A DNA stretch of 54,394 nt from Anaerolineae bacterium. GTDB lineage: Bacteria > Chloroflexota > Anaerolineae > Aggregatilineales > Phototrophicaceae. Under the pieces are notes generated by a model, which saw nothing but the letters and a program-made list of their open reading frames with translations, was not told where the DNA came from and made no database searches. The stretch lies in the NCBI GenBank assembly GCA_022843385.1, contig JALHNT010000049.1, positions 1 to 54,394 of the forward strand, in the 5' to 3' direction. Positions 16,150 through 24,830 of this stretch are shown here, piece after piece; the first letter of the stretch is position 1, and each line of letters starts with the position of its first letter. Both the position numbers and the translations under genes were made by a program.

Positions 16150-16815
16150 TCACAACACCAGCGCAATCGCCAGCCCGTCATAGCCCTTGCTGCCCACTGT
16201 CTGGATGGCCGTCACGGTCACGCGCGATTCAGCCGTGATCATGGCGTTCATGCGCCGAACACCCTGGACATTGACATCGGTGCTGTCAGCATCAGCCACC
16301 GCGCCATTCCGCACCACGTTGTCGCAGATAATCAGGCTGCCAGGATGCGCCAGCTTGAGTGACCACTCAAAGTAGACATCGATTGTGGCTTTGTCGGCAT
16401 CGATGAACACCAGATCGAAGGGCTCCTGCCCCTCGGCGACCAGCGCTTTCAGGCTGTCGAGGGCAGCCCCCAGGCGCACTTCGACCACCTCGCTCAGTCC
16501 GGCGCGCACCAGATTGCGGGTGGCGACCTCGGCGTGTTTGCTGTTGACTTCCAGCGTGATGAGTTTTCCACCCGGGGCCAATGCGCGGGCTAACCAGATG
16601 GTGCTATACCCCCCCAGCGTGCCGATCTCCAGGATGCGCGTGGCCTTGATCGACTGCGCCAGGATCGCCAGCAGCTTGCCCTGATTGGCTGCCACATGAA
16701 TAGCGGGCAGACCGGCAGCCGCCGAGTCGTGAAGGGCAGCTTGCAGCGCTTCGTCTTCCGGCGCGAACAAGTGGCTCAGATAATCATCAACGGCAGTCCA
16801 TTGGGGTTGGGACAT
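16150..16815 (-). CDS. O-methyltransferase (class I, COMT family 3)
   Basis: A 221-residue SAM-dependent O-methyltransferase of the caffeoyl-CoA/catechol type. Motif I is 'ILEIGTLGGYSTIWLA' (about residues 61-76), followed by 'ITLEVNSKHAEVA' (SAM ribose-binding acid), 'FDLVFIDADKATIDVYF' (metal ligand Asp) and 'GSLIICDNVVRNG' (second metal site). The full domain is present at normal length. Bacterial members methylate diverse catechols or unknown metabolites. It belongs to a minus-strand run with the VOC gene (47 bases upstream) and GNAT (nine bases downstream). Confidence 0.92.
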   Translation of the reverse strand: MSQPQWTAVDDYLSHLFAPEDEALQAALHDSAAAGLPAIHVAANQGKLLAILAQSIKATRILEIGTLGGYSTIWLARALAPGGKLITLEVNSKHAEVATRNLVRAGLSEVVEVRLGAALDSLKALVAEGQEPFDLVFIDADKATIDVYFEWSLKLAHPGSLIICDNVVRNGAVADADSTDVNVQGVRRMNAMITAESRVTVTAIQTVGSKGYDGLAIALVL

Positions 16816-16862
16816 GGTAGCTCCAGTGTGAGAAACGAACGTTAATTGATGGGTAGACCCTG

Positions 16863-17237
16863 CTAACCCAATTGCGCCAGTGCCAGCAGGTTGCCTTCGC
16901 TATCTTTGAACCAGGCGACCTGATCGGGTCCCAGCGTGGCGATACTGTTCACAGTCTTCAAGCCAGGGAAATCATACTCCTCGAAGGCGATCCCATTTGC
17001 TTTCAAGCCGGCGACCGATGCGGTGATGTCTGGCACGAGCCAGGTCATAATGGAGTGATTGACCTGGGCAGGCGCAGGGGTTTTCACCAGCGCAAAGTAC
17101 CCATCAGCCGACGGATAAAGGATGCCGCCAGCGCCATGTTGCCCTGCCGAGAAACCCAGGGCTTGCTCGTAGAAGGCGCGGGCACGTTCGACATCATTCA
17201 CCGGAATGGTGAAGCGCAGGGGAAAGGATGACAGCAT
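16863..17237 (-). CDS. VOC family protein
   Basis: A 124-residue VOC protein: 'LRFTIPVNDVERARAFYEQA' begins the first half, 'MTWLVPDITASVAGLKANG' the second, and it closes with 'WFKDSEGNLLALAQ'. Residues at the usual His/Glu metal positions are not conserved (Arg-Phe-Thr at the start), resembling the PhnB-like/uncharacterised lactoylglutathione-lyase-related group. It lies 17 bases downstream of the YdeI-like gene. Confidence 0.87.
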   Translation of the reverse strand: MLSSFPLRFTIPVNDVERARAFYEQALGFSAGQHGAGGILYPSADGYFALVKTPAPAQVNHSIMTWLVPDITASVAGLKANGIAFEEYDFPGLKTVNSIATLGPDQVAWFKDSEGNLLALAQLG

Positions 17238-17254
17238 GAATGGTTCCCTTCAGC

Positions 17255-17809
17255 CTATTTGGCTTTGGATGGGCGCGTCAACGGTGCGATGGTGCGGCCA
17301 GCTTCAGAATCGGCGATCAGGGTTGCCAGCCGCTTGCGCTGCGTCGCTTCCTGCTTGGCGCTGATGACCCACCAGGCGGCAGCCCGTTGATAGCTGGGCG
17401 GTTGGGATTGGAAGAAAGCCCAGGCTGCGGAATTGGCCTGGAACTGCTGCAAATCGGCTTCGGGTAACTGGGCGCTCTGTCGCTGTTCATAGGCATAGAC
17501 AGCCGATTTCTCATCCTGTCGCATAGCGAAGGCGCGTTCGCCAGCCGGCTGCATCCGACCGCCTGCCTGCAATTCCTTCACCCGTTGAATATTGACCGCG
17601 CTCCAGATGCTGCCCACGCGGCGCGGCGTGAAGCGGATCATATAGCGCTCGGCGTCGATGGTTTTACGCAGGCCATCGATCCAGCCGAAGCACAGCGCTT
17701 CATCCACACTTTCCGGCCAGGTGACGCTCGGCGTACCGCTCGCCTTCTTGTAATAGCCCAGCCACATCTCAGCGGCGGTCTCATGATTTTGCTCGAACCA
17801 CGCCCGCAC
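17255..17809 (-). pseudogene. YdeI/OmpD-associated family protein, 5'-truncated
   Basis: About 184 residues matching the YdeI/YdhG 'bacteriocin-protection' family: 'VRAWFEQNHETAAEMWLGYY', 'ESVDEALCFGWIDGL', 'TPRRVGSIWSAVN' and a C-terminal 'WWVISAKQEATQRKRLATLI'. The expected first ~10-20 residues, including the start codon, are missing. Upstream sequence in this frame is the out-of-frame Uma2 gene. The best remaining start is GTG at 17809 inside the Uma2 frame, with no good ribosome-binding site, so expression would need coupling. Coding frame is otherwise intact, so the event may be recent. Confidence 0.75.
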
Positions 17810-18251
17810 GCTGCTCGGACGGAAACACCAGCCACACCAGCCGGGTGCCATAGCGCAGATAAATCTCGGCTTTCTCGCGCAGCTTGCGTTTGCTATCGGT
17901 CGGCGACATGATTTCAACCGCCAGATCAGGAGTCACCGACACTTCCCGCGCTGGTGTTTGTGGCAGCCGGGCTTTGGCGATATAGCCCACATCCGGGTTG
18001 AAGGTATATTTATCCGATAGGATATATCCACCGGCTTCTCCGGTGACATAGCCGAAGCGGTTGGTGAGCAGAAACACGCCGATGAAAGCACCTAGGCGCG
18101 CGGCGAATACCGATGGCATGAAATAAGACGATTTTTGGCTGATCTCCCCATCCACCAGTTCCAGGATTTTGTCGGCATTCTCTGGCTGGCTTTGGATGAC
18201 CGCGAACTCGGCATAGGTGAGGCGCTTCTTCTCAGCAAGCATGTCTGTCAT
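17781..18251 (-). CDS. Uma2 family (PD-(D/E)XK-like) protein, 3'-truncated
   Basis: A 156-residue fragment of the Uma2 (DUF820) family common in Cyanobacteria and Chloroflexota. The nuclease-like core is present: 'NPDVGYIAKARL', 'TPDLAVEIMSPTDSKRKL' and 'EKAEIYLRYGTRLVWLV'. Family members usually continue about 30 residues past that last strand with a 'LPGF'-type end; here it runs into 'FPSEQRAGVV' and stops inside the YdeI frame. The sequence switches from Uma2-like to YdeI-like at about 17815-17830, consistent with a deletion joining two genes out of frame. Activity is uncertain. Confidence 0.75.
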   Translation of the reverse strand: MTDMLAEKKRLTYAEFAVIQSQPENADKILELVDGEISQKSSYFMPSVFAARLGAFIGVFLLTNRFGYVTGEAGGYILSDKYTFNPDVGYIAKARLPQTPAREVSVTPDLAVEIMSPTDSKRKLREKAEIYLRYGTRLVWLVFPSEQRAGVVRAKS

Positions 18252-18297
18252 GGCAATCTATTCCTGTCTCGCCTGGCACATCACCGCACAGGAGATC

Positions 18298-18321
18298 AGG
18301 GGCGATCCGAAAACCGCCCCT
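18298..18321 (-). terminator. Hairpin after methylmalonate-semialdehyde dehydrogenase
   Basis: AGGGGCG and CGCCCCT flank a ten-base loop just after the stop codon at 18331. There is no T run, so termination efficiency is uncertain. Confidence 0.45.
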
Positions 18322-18330
18322 CAGCAGCGC

Positions 18331-19782
18331 CTAGATCCAGCGCTCGATGACGATCTTGCGCTCGGTGTAGAAGTTGATCGAGTCGATGCCCTGGCCGTGC
18401 AGATCGCCGAAGAACGACTCCTTCTGCCCGCCGAAGGGGAACGACGCCGACGGGGCTGCCACGCCGATGTTGATGCCGATGTTGCCAGCATTGACGCGGT
18501 ACTTGAATTCGCGGGCATGGCGTCCGCTGTCGGTGAAGAGGCTGGCGGCGTTGCCATACTTGCTGCTATTGATGATGTCTACCGCTTCATCGAAGCTGTC
18601 GGCCTTCATCAGCGACAGCACCGGCCCAAAGACTTCTTCTTTCGCCAGGATGTTGTCCGCTGACACATTCTCGACGATGGTCGGGCCGACGAAGTTGCCA
18701 TTCTCGAAGCCGTTGACCACCGCCCGGCGGCCATCCAGCAGCACCTTCGCGCCCTGCTTCTCACCTTCGGTAATCATACGCTCGATGCGTTCTTTAGCCG
18801 CGGCGCTGACCACTGTCCCCATCTGGGTTGTCTCTTGCAGACCATAGCCGACGCGCAGCCCCTGCGCCTGCCTGACCAGCTCATCGCGCAATTTGTCGTA
18901 AGCATCGCCGACGCCGACCACGACCGCAGCCGCCAGACAGCGCTGACCGGCACAGCCATAGGCCGCGCCCATGATATTCTTGACCGAAGCGGTCATATCG
19001 GCATCTGGCAGCACAGCGATGTAATTCTTCGCCCCGCCCTGCGCCTGAACGCGCTTGCCGTGTTTGGTGCAGGTTTCATAGACCAGCCGCGCCACCGGGC
19101 TGCTGCCCACGAACGACACACCCTTCACGCCGGGATGCTCCATAAGCGCCATCGAGGCTTCCTTGCCGCCCTGCACCAGATTGACCACGCCTTCGGGCAG
19201 GTCGAGGTCTTCCATGATCTGGAAAAGGATGTCCATGCTGATGGGGGTCTGGGGCGAGGGTTTGAGGATAAAGGTGTTGCCACAGGTGATGGCTGTCGGC
19301 AGGAACCACAGCGGCACCATCGCCGGGAAGTTGAACGGGGTGATGGCTGCGAACACGCCCGCTGGCTGCATCACGGTATCTTCGTCAATCCCAGCAGCGA
19401 TGTCTTCCACGCCATCACTGCGCATCAGCACCGGCACAGTGGTAGCGAAGTCGATGCTTTCGATGCCACGACGCACTTCGCCGCGCGCTTCGTCGCGGGT
19501 CTTGCCATTTTCCTGTACCACCATCTCGACCAGTTCTTCAAAACGATCTTCGATGATGTGCTTGAGCTGGTACATGTACTGGGCGCGGTTCAGCACTGGC
19601 GTCGAGCGCCACTCGACAAACGCTTCCTGAGCCGCCTTGACCGCCTGATCGACATCGGCGCGGGTCGACTCCGGGCATTCGCCCAGCACTTCGCAGGTGG
19701 CCGGGTTAATCACCGGGGTGTAGGTCGTCGCGCTCGATTCAACCCACTCGCCACCGATGTAATTCTTCAGCTTCTTCGCCAT
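18331..19782 (-). CDS. mmsA: CoA-acylating methylmalonate-semialdehyde dehydrogenase
   Basis: A 483-residue aldehyde dehydrogenase that oxidises methylmalonate or malonate semialdehyde to propionyl- or acetyl-CoA with NAD, at the end of valine, thymine, beta-alanine and inositol breakdown. MMSDH-type features: N-terminal 'YIGGEWVESS', 'ITPFNFPAMVPLWFLP', catalytic Cys in 'CAGQRCLAAAV' and the diagnostic C-terminal 'GGQKESFFGDLHGQG' with 'FYTERKIV'. The usual ALDH general-base Glu is absent, as in this CoA-dependent family. ATG 19782 follows 'AAGAGGAG'; the 74 codons upstream are not homologous. No other gene of those pathways is adjacent. Confidence 0.93.
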   Translation of the reverse strand: MAKKLKNYIGGEWVESSATTYTPVINPATCEVLGECPESTRADVDQAVKAAQEAFVEWRSTPVLNRAQYMYQLKHIIEDRFEELVEMVVQENGKTRDEARGEVRRGIESIDFATTVPVLMRSDGVEDIAAGIDEDTVMQPAGVFAAITPFNFPAMVPLWFLPTAITCGNTFILKPSPQTPISMDILFQIMEDLDLPEGVVNLVQGGKEASMALMEHPGVKGVSFVGSSPVARLVYETCTKHGKRVQAQGGAKNYIAVLPDADMTASVKNIMGAAYGCAGQRCLAAAVVVGVGDAYDKLRDELVRQAQGLRVGYGLQETTQMGTVVSAAAKERIERMITEGEKQGAKVLLDGRRAVVNGFENGNFVGPTIVENVSADNILAKEEVFGPVLSLMKADSFDEAVDIINSSKYGNAASLFTDSGRHAREFKYRVNAGNIGINIGVAAPSASFPFGGQKESFFGDLHGQGIDSINFYTERKIVIERWI

Positions 19783-19876
19783 CGTCCAACTCCTCTTGCT
19801 GTTATCCTTGAGTTCATGCTGTGCGAATCTTAACCGTTGCGAATGGTAGATTGCAAGTGGAACTGACGCTGAATCA

Positions 19877-19910
19877 ATCGAGGCGAAACTATTGCCAGCC
19901 TCGCCTCGAT
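19877..19910 (-). terminator. Hairpin downstream of the sugar dehydrogenase gene
   Basis: ATCGAGGCGA and TCGCCTCGAT form a perfect 10-bp inverted repeat with a 14-base loop, between the sugar dehydrogenase stop and the mmsA start. No T run follows; it may still end the upstream transcript. Confidence 0.45.
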
Positions 19911-19960
19911 AATCATGTACTGATGGTGGGGCAGCCGCAGCTACCCCATTGGCGTGTCGA

Positions 19961-22594
19961 TCAGGACTCGATGATCGGCCCGCGCAGCCCGAAGTTGCTG
20001 CCAATGATGACCAGATCGCGGATGTTGATCACACCATCGCGGTTGAGGTCAGCCGCAGCCGGAGCCGGTGGTGCCGTGATGTTGAAGTTCGCACCCACCA
20101 GCGCGGCGTCCGCCAGATCGATCACCTGGTTGCCATCCGCATCGCCGCCCTTGAGCGTGTCGCTGCCCAGGTCGATCACCTGACCATCAGAGACGACGTT
20201 CGCGCTTTGAACCAGCGTCAGATGCTGCGCCCCGTTGGCGACCACACCATAGCTGTTGACCGGAACATCACTGAAGGTGAAGTTGCCGTCAGCACCCGTT
20301 GTCACCTCGACCAGCTTGGTGCCATCGAGCAGATACAGGCCAACGATGATCCCGCTGTGGTCGCTGCGGCTCTGGTACATCACCCGCCCCCGGATGGTGC
20401 TGAGGACGACGTTGGTCGGCGTGGCCGTCAGCGTAGCCGTCGGGCTGGGGGTGAAGGTGACCGTCGGCGTGTTGGTTGGTGTCAAGGTCGCCGTAGCCGT
20501 CGGTGGTTCCGGTGTATTGGTCGGCACATCGGTGAAGGTCGCCGTAGCCGTCGGTGGTTCCGCTGTATTGGTCGGCATGTCAGTGAAGGTTGCCGTAGCC
20601 GTCGGCGGTTCCGCTGTCGTGGTCGGTTCGACCGGTGTCACGCTCGGTTCAACCGGCGTGGCCGTCGGTTCCGCTGTGTTGGTCGGCACATCGGTTGGTG
20701 TGGCCGTCGGCGGTTCCGGCGTATTGCTGGGTGCAATTGTCGCTGTCGCCGACTGCGTGCCGGTGAAGCTGCCGTTGATGATCTGGAGCGTCAGCACATT
20801 GCCGTTGATGTCGGCTGCCAGCACATCGCAGACGATGTTGCTCGTACCGGCTGCCAGCACGGTGTAATTCAGCGTCATGGCGACGGCATTGCCGCTGATC
20901 GCCGGGTTGGGCTGCAAGCGCGTGCCAGCCACCAACCAGCTCCCGTCGGCCTGGAAGCCCTGGTTGACGATGAAGCTGTTGCCGTCATTGAAGCCATCGC
21001 CCTGCGTGACCGTCGTTCCGGTCAGCACATTCGGACTGACGAGACACTGTGCCTGGATACCGTAGACATCCACCACATTCTCCAGCTTCAGCGCGACGCT
21101 CACGGCTCCGCCAACATCAGCCGAAGTCGGGTTGACCTCGACGCGGAAGGCGGCCCCAACCGTCGTTGCGGTGGCCGTCGGTGGTTCAGCGGTGTTGGTC
21201 GGCGGTTCGCTGGTATTGGTCGGGACATCCGTTGATGTCGCCGAGGGTTCAACCGTATTGGTTGGCACATCAGTGAAAGTCGCCGACGGCTCAACCGTGT
21301 TAGTCGCAGTAGGCGGTTCCGGTGTGTTGGTGAAGGTCGGCGGAAGCGGTGTGCTCGTGAAGGTCGGCGGAACCGATGTATTGCTGGGGATCGGGCTAGC
21401 CGTGCTAGTCGGCACCAGTGAGGTCAGCCGCAGCACTCGTCCGCCGTAGTCGATGACATACAATTCGCCAGCCGCGTCTTCGCCGAAGGAACTGATCGAG
21501 TAAGGTGTCTCCAGCAGCGTCAAAGATTGCCAGGCACCGGCGGCATTACGATACGCCGCCCAGATGGTGCCGGTGCAGAAGTCACCATAGATGTACACGC
21601 CCTGGAATGCCGGCATCAACGAGCCGCGATAGACATAACCGCCGGTCACGGAACAGCCAGCATCGCGGCCATAGACCAGGATCGGCTTGACTTCGGTATC
21701 GGGTGCCGTGCTGAGCGTGCCGCCGTTCGGAAAGGGCACGTTGCCTTCAAACGGCTTCCAGCCGAAGTTACGACCTGCCGGGCTGTTGGCTGGCAGATAG
21801 CTGATTTCTTCCCAGGCGTTCTGCCCGACATCGCCGATGTACAGATCGCCGTTGGCGCGATCAAAGCTAAAGCGCCAGGGATTACGCAGCCCCAGCGCCC
21901 AGATTTCCGGCGTGATGGTCGTCTGGCTGACGTTCAGCCGGAGGATTTTACCCAGATAAATGCGGCTGGGGGCAGCCTGCACATTCGGGTTGCTGGCCGG
22001 GTTGATCGTCTGGGCATAATTCTGCGGATCACCACCGGAGCCGCCATCGCCCACAGGGATATACAGTAAGCCGTCCGGGCCAAAGGCCATGCCACCCGAA
22101 TTGTGATTGGCATACGGTTGGTCAATCACCAGCAGTGTGCGTAAAGCGGCGGGATTGGCGCGATTGGCATCTGTCGCCGACACCTGATATTCAGCGATGA
22201 CAGTGTCGCCATTGAGGCCGGAGTTGGTATCGCGGCGAGTGTAGTTGATGTAGAACAAACCATTGCTGGCATAGTTCGGATGGAAGGCCAGACCGAGCAG
22301 CCCTTGTTCTGAGCCGCCAGTGGTGATGATCGTATTCACATCCAGAAAGGGTGTCGCTAGAATCGACCCATTCTGGAGGATACGGATCTGACCGCGCTGC
22401 TCAACCACGAACATTCGTCCGCTGGTATCGCCCGGCGCGGTAGTGAGGAAGATGGGGCGGCTGAAACCCGCCGACACTTCCACCAGGCTATAATCCGCCG
22501 GATTGGGCGGAGCCGTCTGGTTGAGCGGGGCGGCCATTGTCACCACCGCTAAAGGAAACAACAAAAGTCCGAGGAGCACCCATAAACGACGCAT
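19961..22594 (-). CDS. Secreted PQQ-type sugar dehydrogenase with cohesin and dockerin modules
   Basis: An 877-residue exported modular protein. Residues 1-21 are a signal peptide. About 35-392 is a soluble glucose/sorbosone dehydrogenase beta-propeller with 'GLAFHPNYASNGLFYINYT', the His of 'NHNSGGMAFGPDGLLYIPVG', 'LGKILRLNV' and 'GLRNPWRFSFDR'. A Thr/Pro linker follows (395-478), then a cohesin-like domain (481-612), another Thr/Pro linker with repeats (613-730), a carboxypeptidase-regulatory/SpaA-like beta domain (733-812), and a type I dockerin-like pair of Ca-binding loops, 'GDADGNQVIDLADAALVG' and 'DLNRDGVINIRDLVIIG'. 'AGGAG' precedes the ATG. It probably oxidises sugars or aldoses outside the cell and docks to partners. 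Confidence 0.85.
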   Translation of the reverse strand: MRRLWVLLGLLLFPLAVVTMAAPLNQTAPPNPADYSLVEVSAGFSRPIFLTTAPGDTSGRMFVVEQRGQIRILQNGSILATPFLDVNTIITTGGSEQGLLGLAFHPNYASNGLFYINYTRRDTNSGLNGDTVIAEYQVSATDANRANPAALRTLLVIDQPYANHNSGGMAFGPDGLLYIPVGDGGSGGDPQNYAQTINPASNPNVQAAPSRIYLGKILRLNVSQTTITPEIWALGLRNPWRFSFDRANGDLYIGDVGQNAWEEISYLPANSPAGRNFGWKPFEGNVPFPNGGTLSTAPDTEVKPILVYGRDAGCSVTGGYVYRGSLMPAFQGVYIYGDFCTGTIWAAYRNAAGAWQSLTLLETPYSISSFGEDAAGELYVIDYGGRVLRLTSLVPTSTASPIPSNTSVPPTFTSTPLPPTFTNTPEPPTATNTVEPSATFTDVPTNTVEPSATSTDVPTNTSEPPTNTAEPPTATATTVGAAFRVEVNPTSADVGGAVSVALKLENVVDVYGIQAQCLVSPNVLTGTTVTQGDGFNDGNSFIVNQGFQADGSWLVAGTRLQPNPAISGNAVAMTLNYTVLAAGTSNIVCDVLAADINGNVLTLQIINGSFTGTQSATATIAPSNTPEPPTATPTDVPTNTAEPTATPVEPSVTPVEPTTTAEPPTATATFTDMPTNTAEPPTATATFTDVPTNTPEPPTATATLTPTNTPTVTFTPSPTATLTATPTNVVLSTIRGRVMYQSRSDHSGIIVGLYLLDGTKLVEVTTGADGNFTFSDVPVNSYGVVANGAQHLTLVQSANVVSDGQVIDLGSDTLKGGDADGNQVIDLADAALVGANFNITAPPAPAAADLNRDGVINIRDLVIIGSNFGLRGPIIES

Positions 22595-22842
22595 AAAGAC
22601 TCCTGCTCATAATCCCAACGTTAAGGCGGTGAAAGCAGTTTACGCTTTTCACACACTGCCTTGATTGTGTCGATACTGCCTCAACACAGGTATGAGAGAA
22701 AAGTCATGTTAGCGCGATTGTGGTGTAGTTAATCAGTACCAGTGGCGTTTATGCTTTATTGGTTCAGGTTGCATTATTGAAACATGCTGAAGGGGAATTG
22801 CCAGCCGTCAACAGACGAATGCAGCTGTGCGAAGACCTGTAA

Positions 22843-22864
22843 CCGGGGCAGCGAACTGCCCCGG
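22843..22864 (-). terminator. Hairpin after the histidine kinase gene
   Basis: CCGGGGCAG and CTGCCCCGG form a perfect 9-bp stem around a TTCG loop when read on the minus strand, 15 bases after the kinase stop. No T run follows. Confidence 0.5.
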
Positions 22865-22878
22865 CGAGGGCGCAGGAA

Positions 22879-24021
22879 CTAGACAGCCTGCTTAAGGCTC
22901 TCGGCGCTAAGGGGGAGTTCCACAGTGAAGATGCTGCCACGCTTTTCTGCCGCTTCGTAGCGCACCACACCGCCATGCATCTCAACCATTTCGCGAACAA
23001 TCCACAATCCCAGACCAGTACTAGACTCGTCGCCAGTTGGGCGCGGGGTTAGGGTCGAGAATGGCTCAAACAGGATCGCACATTCGGCTTCAGGGATACC
23101 AGGGCCTTCATCGCGGACGCTGATGAGGACACTGCTGCCTTTGATCTGTGACTCAATCGTCACCACGCTATCCACCGGGCCGTATTTGATCCCGTTGCTG
23201 ATGAGGTTGGTCAACACCTGGAGCAACCGTTTGCGGTCGGCCAGCACCGTGCCTTCCGTCTCGCCCATCAGCAGGATGATGTTCTTCTGGTTCGCGGCAG
23301 CACTGTGGCGCGCCAACGCTTCCCAGATCAGCATATCCATCTCAATCATTTCCAGCTTCAGGCTGACCCGCCCGCTTTCCAGCGCTGCTGAGTCGAGGAA
23401 GTCCATTATCAGGTCGTTCATGTTGTTCACCGTCATTTCGATACTATCGAGCGCTTCGACCGCTTCGGGTTGGTCACCTACCGTTTGCCGCAGGTAATGC
23501 TGCGACAGGCGGATGGTGTTGAGGGGATTCTTGAGGTCATGCGAGACGATGCGCATCAGACGGGTGCGGGTCTCATAGGCCCGCTTCATCTGTTGCAGGG
23601 CAAAAGTTTGTTCATCGCCACGTTTCTTCAGCATGAGCTGGGTGCGGATGCGGGCGATCAGGACATCCACCTCAATCGGCGCATGAAGATAATCATTGAT
23701 GCCGGCCTGCAACAGCCTGACCATCTCGCTGTTGGAGGGAACCGGCGCAATCACCAGAATGGGCAGCTCCAGCATCGAGCGCTGTTGACGAATGAGAGCG
23801 ACCAGATCCGCTCGGTTATCCATCAATATCAGATCGGCCGTCGGCAGGCAGCGCGCCAGATCATCGCTGCTGCTAATTGTCACTGTGTACTCTGCTTCAA
23901 GCGCCTGCTTGATACCGGCTGGAATTCGCACTGATGGCAGAATGACCAACAGGCGTGGTCGTTGTGGTGTGCGGTTGGGGATAATCGGAGTCATCGCAGA
24001 CGTTGTGCCAGGGGGTTGCAT
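22879..24021 (-). CDS. Histidine kinase with degenerate N-terminal receiver domain
   Basis: A 380-residue cytosolic hybrid protein. Residues about 22-130 are a receiver-like domain: 'LILMDNRADL' keeps an Asp at the phosphorylation position, but the paired acidic residues after strand 1 are missing ('LLVILPSVRI') and the conserved Lys is Ala ('LHAPIE'). A short coiled segment leads to a HisKA domain with 'VSHDLKNPLNTI' (His near 159) and an HATPase with N box 'NLISNGIKYGP', G1 'DEGPGIP' and G2 'TGLGLWIV'. No membrane segment is present. 'AGAGGGGCGGGT' precedes the start. No response regulator is adjacent, so the partner is unknown. Confidence 0.9.
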   Translation of the reverse strand: MQPPGTTSAMTPIIPNRTPQRPRLLVILPSVRIPAGIKQALEAEYTVTISSSDDLARCLPTADLILMDNRADLVALIRQQRSMLELPILVIAPVPSNSEMVRLLQAGINDYLHAPIEVDVLIARIRTQLMLKKRGDEQTFALQQMKRAYETRTRLMRIVSHDLKNPLNTIRLSQHYLRQTVGDQPEAVEALDSIEMTVNNMNDLIMDFLDSAALESGRVSLKLEMIEMDMLIWEALARHSAAANQKNIILLMGETEGTVLADRKRLLQVLTNLISNGIKYGPVDSVVTIESQIKGSSVLISVRDEGPGIPEAECAILFEPFSTLTPRPTGDESSTGLGLWIVREMVEMHGGVVRYEAAEKRGSIFTVELPLSAESLKQAV

Positions 24022-24091
24022 ACCCGCCCCTCTCTATTGGTGTTAATTTGGTGGGACGTAGAATTAATGTGAATGTGCTTCATAAGATCAT

Positions 24092-24121
24092 TCTATATCC
24101 ATTCTCAAGCCTATTTATCAA
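24092..24121 (-). promoter_or_regulatory. Probable promoter of the histidine kinase gene
   Basis: On the minus strand TTGATA (24116-24121), an 18-base spacer and TATAGA (24092-24097) lie about 71 bases before the kinase start. Confidence 0.4.
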
Positions 24122-24230
24122 TTTTGCGTAAATATTGCATTAAGGAAAATAGGACAATAGAACCATGCACGATAGGCAGGCGAGACGATTGCCAGTAAAA
24201 TAGTCCTTTCCGACGACTATTGGAACGAAT

Positions 24231-24818
24231 ATGCCCACTCGACATCTCTATCTGATTCGTCACGGTCAGTACAATCAAGTCTACGAACCGGACGAACTGG
24301 GTGGTTCATTGACGCAACTGGGGCGTGACCAGGCATCCTATGTAGCCGAAGCGCTGCGGACCATCCACGCCCAGGGGCTATACGTCAGCCCTTTACGTCG
24401 GGCGCAGGAGACGGCGCAGTTCATCGCCAACCGTATCAGCCTGAATCCCCATATCGTGCCAGAACTGCGCGAAGTAGTGCCGGTCATCCCGCCGGAAGAT
24501 AAGGCCATATTCAAAGCCCGCCTCCCGGATTATGATGACGCGCGTCTCAGCGGGGACCGTCGGCAGGCGGACAGCGCCTTTGACCGCTTCTTCGTCCCGG
24601 CCAGCGAGGATGAAGACCATCTGGTGCTGGTCTGTCATGGCAATCTGATCCGCTATCTGGTGTGCCGGGCTATCGATATTCCGGTCGTGCGCTGGACGCG
24701 GCTTGAGACCAATCACTGCGGCATCACCCGCTGTGCGATTGATGACGATGGACGGATCCGACTGGTTTCTATGAATGACGTAGGGCATCTCCCGCTGGAT
24801 TTGCGCTGGTTCACTTAG
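24231..24818 (+). CDS. Histidine phosphatase family protein
   Basis: A 195-residue phosphoglycerate mutase-like phosphatase. The N-terminal RHG motif 'LYLIRHGQYNQV' holds the phosphohistidine, and 'LYVSPLRRAQETAQFIA' and 'LVLVCHGNLIRYLV' carry the second Arg and second His of the active site. Length fits broad-specificity phosphatases. It is first of a tightly packed plus-strand operon; the isomerase starts 12 bases after its stop. Confidence 0.9.
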   Translation: MPTRHLYLIRHGQYNQVYEPDELGGSLTQLGRDQASYVAEALRTIHAQGLYVSPLRRAQETAQFIANRISLNPHIVPELREVVPVIPPEDKAIFKARLPDYDDARLSGDRRQADSAFDRFFVPASEDEDHLVLVCHGNLIRYLVCRAIDIPVVRWTRLETNHCGITRCAIDDDGRIRLVSMNDVGHLPLDLRWFT

Positions 24819-24830
24819 GAGTGCGACGAT

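Noticed and set aside
14792..17237. Antibiotic resistance island (three VOC, GNAT, methyltransferase)
   Set aside because: The families are broad and common; no specific resistance motif or mobile element was found.
19949..21235. Plus-strand frames with Gly/Val repeats opposite the sugar dehydrogenase
   Set aside because: They mirror the Thr/Pro linker repeats of the true gene.
20400..21400. Regularly repeated DNA resembling a CRISPR array
   Set aside because: The periodicity is coding (Thr/Pro linkers), in frame, with variable unit length and no conserved repeat plus unique spacer pattern.
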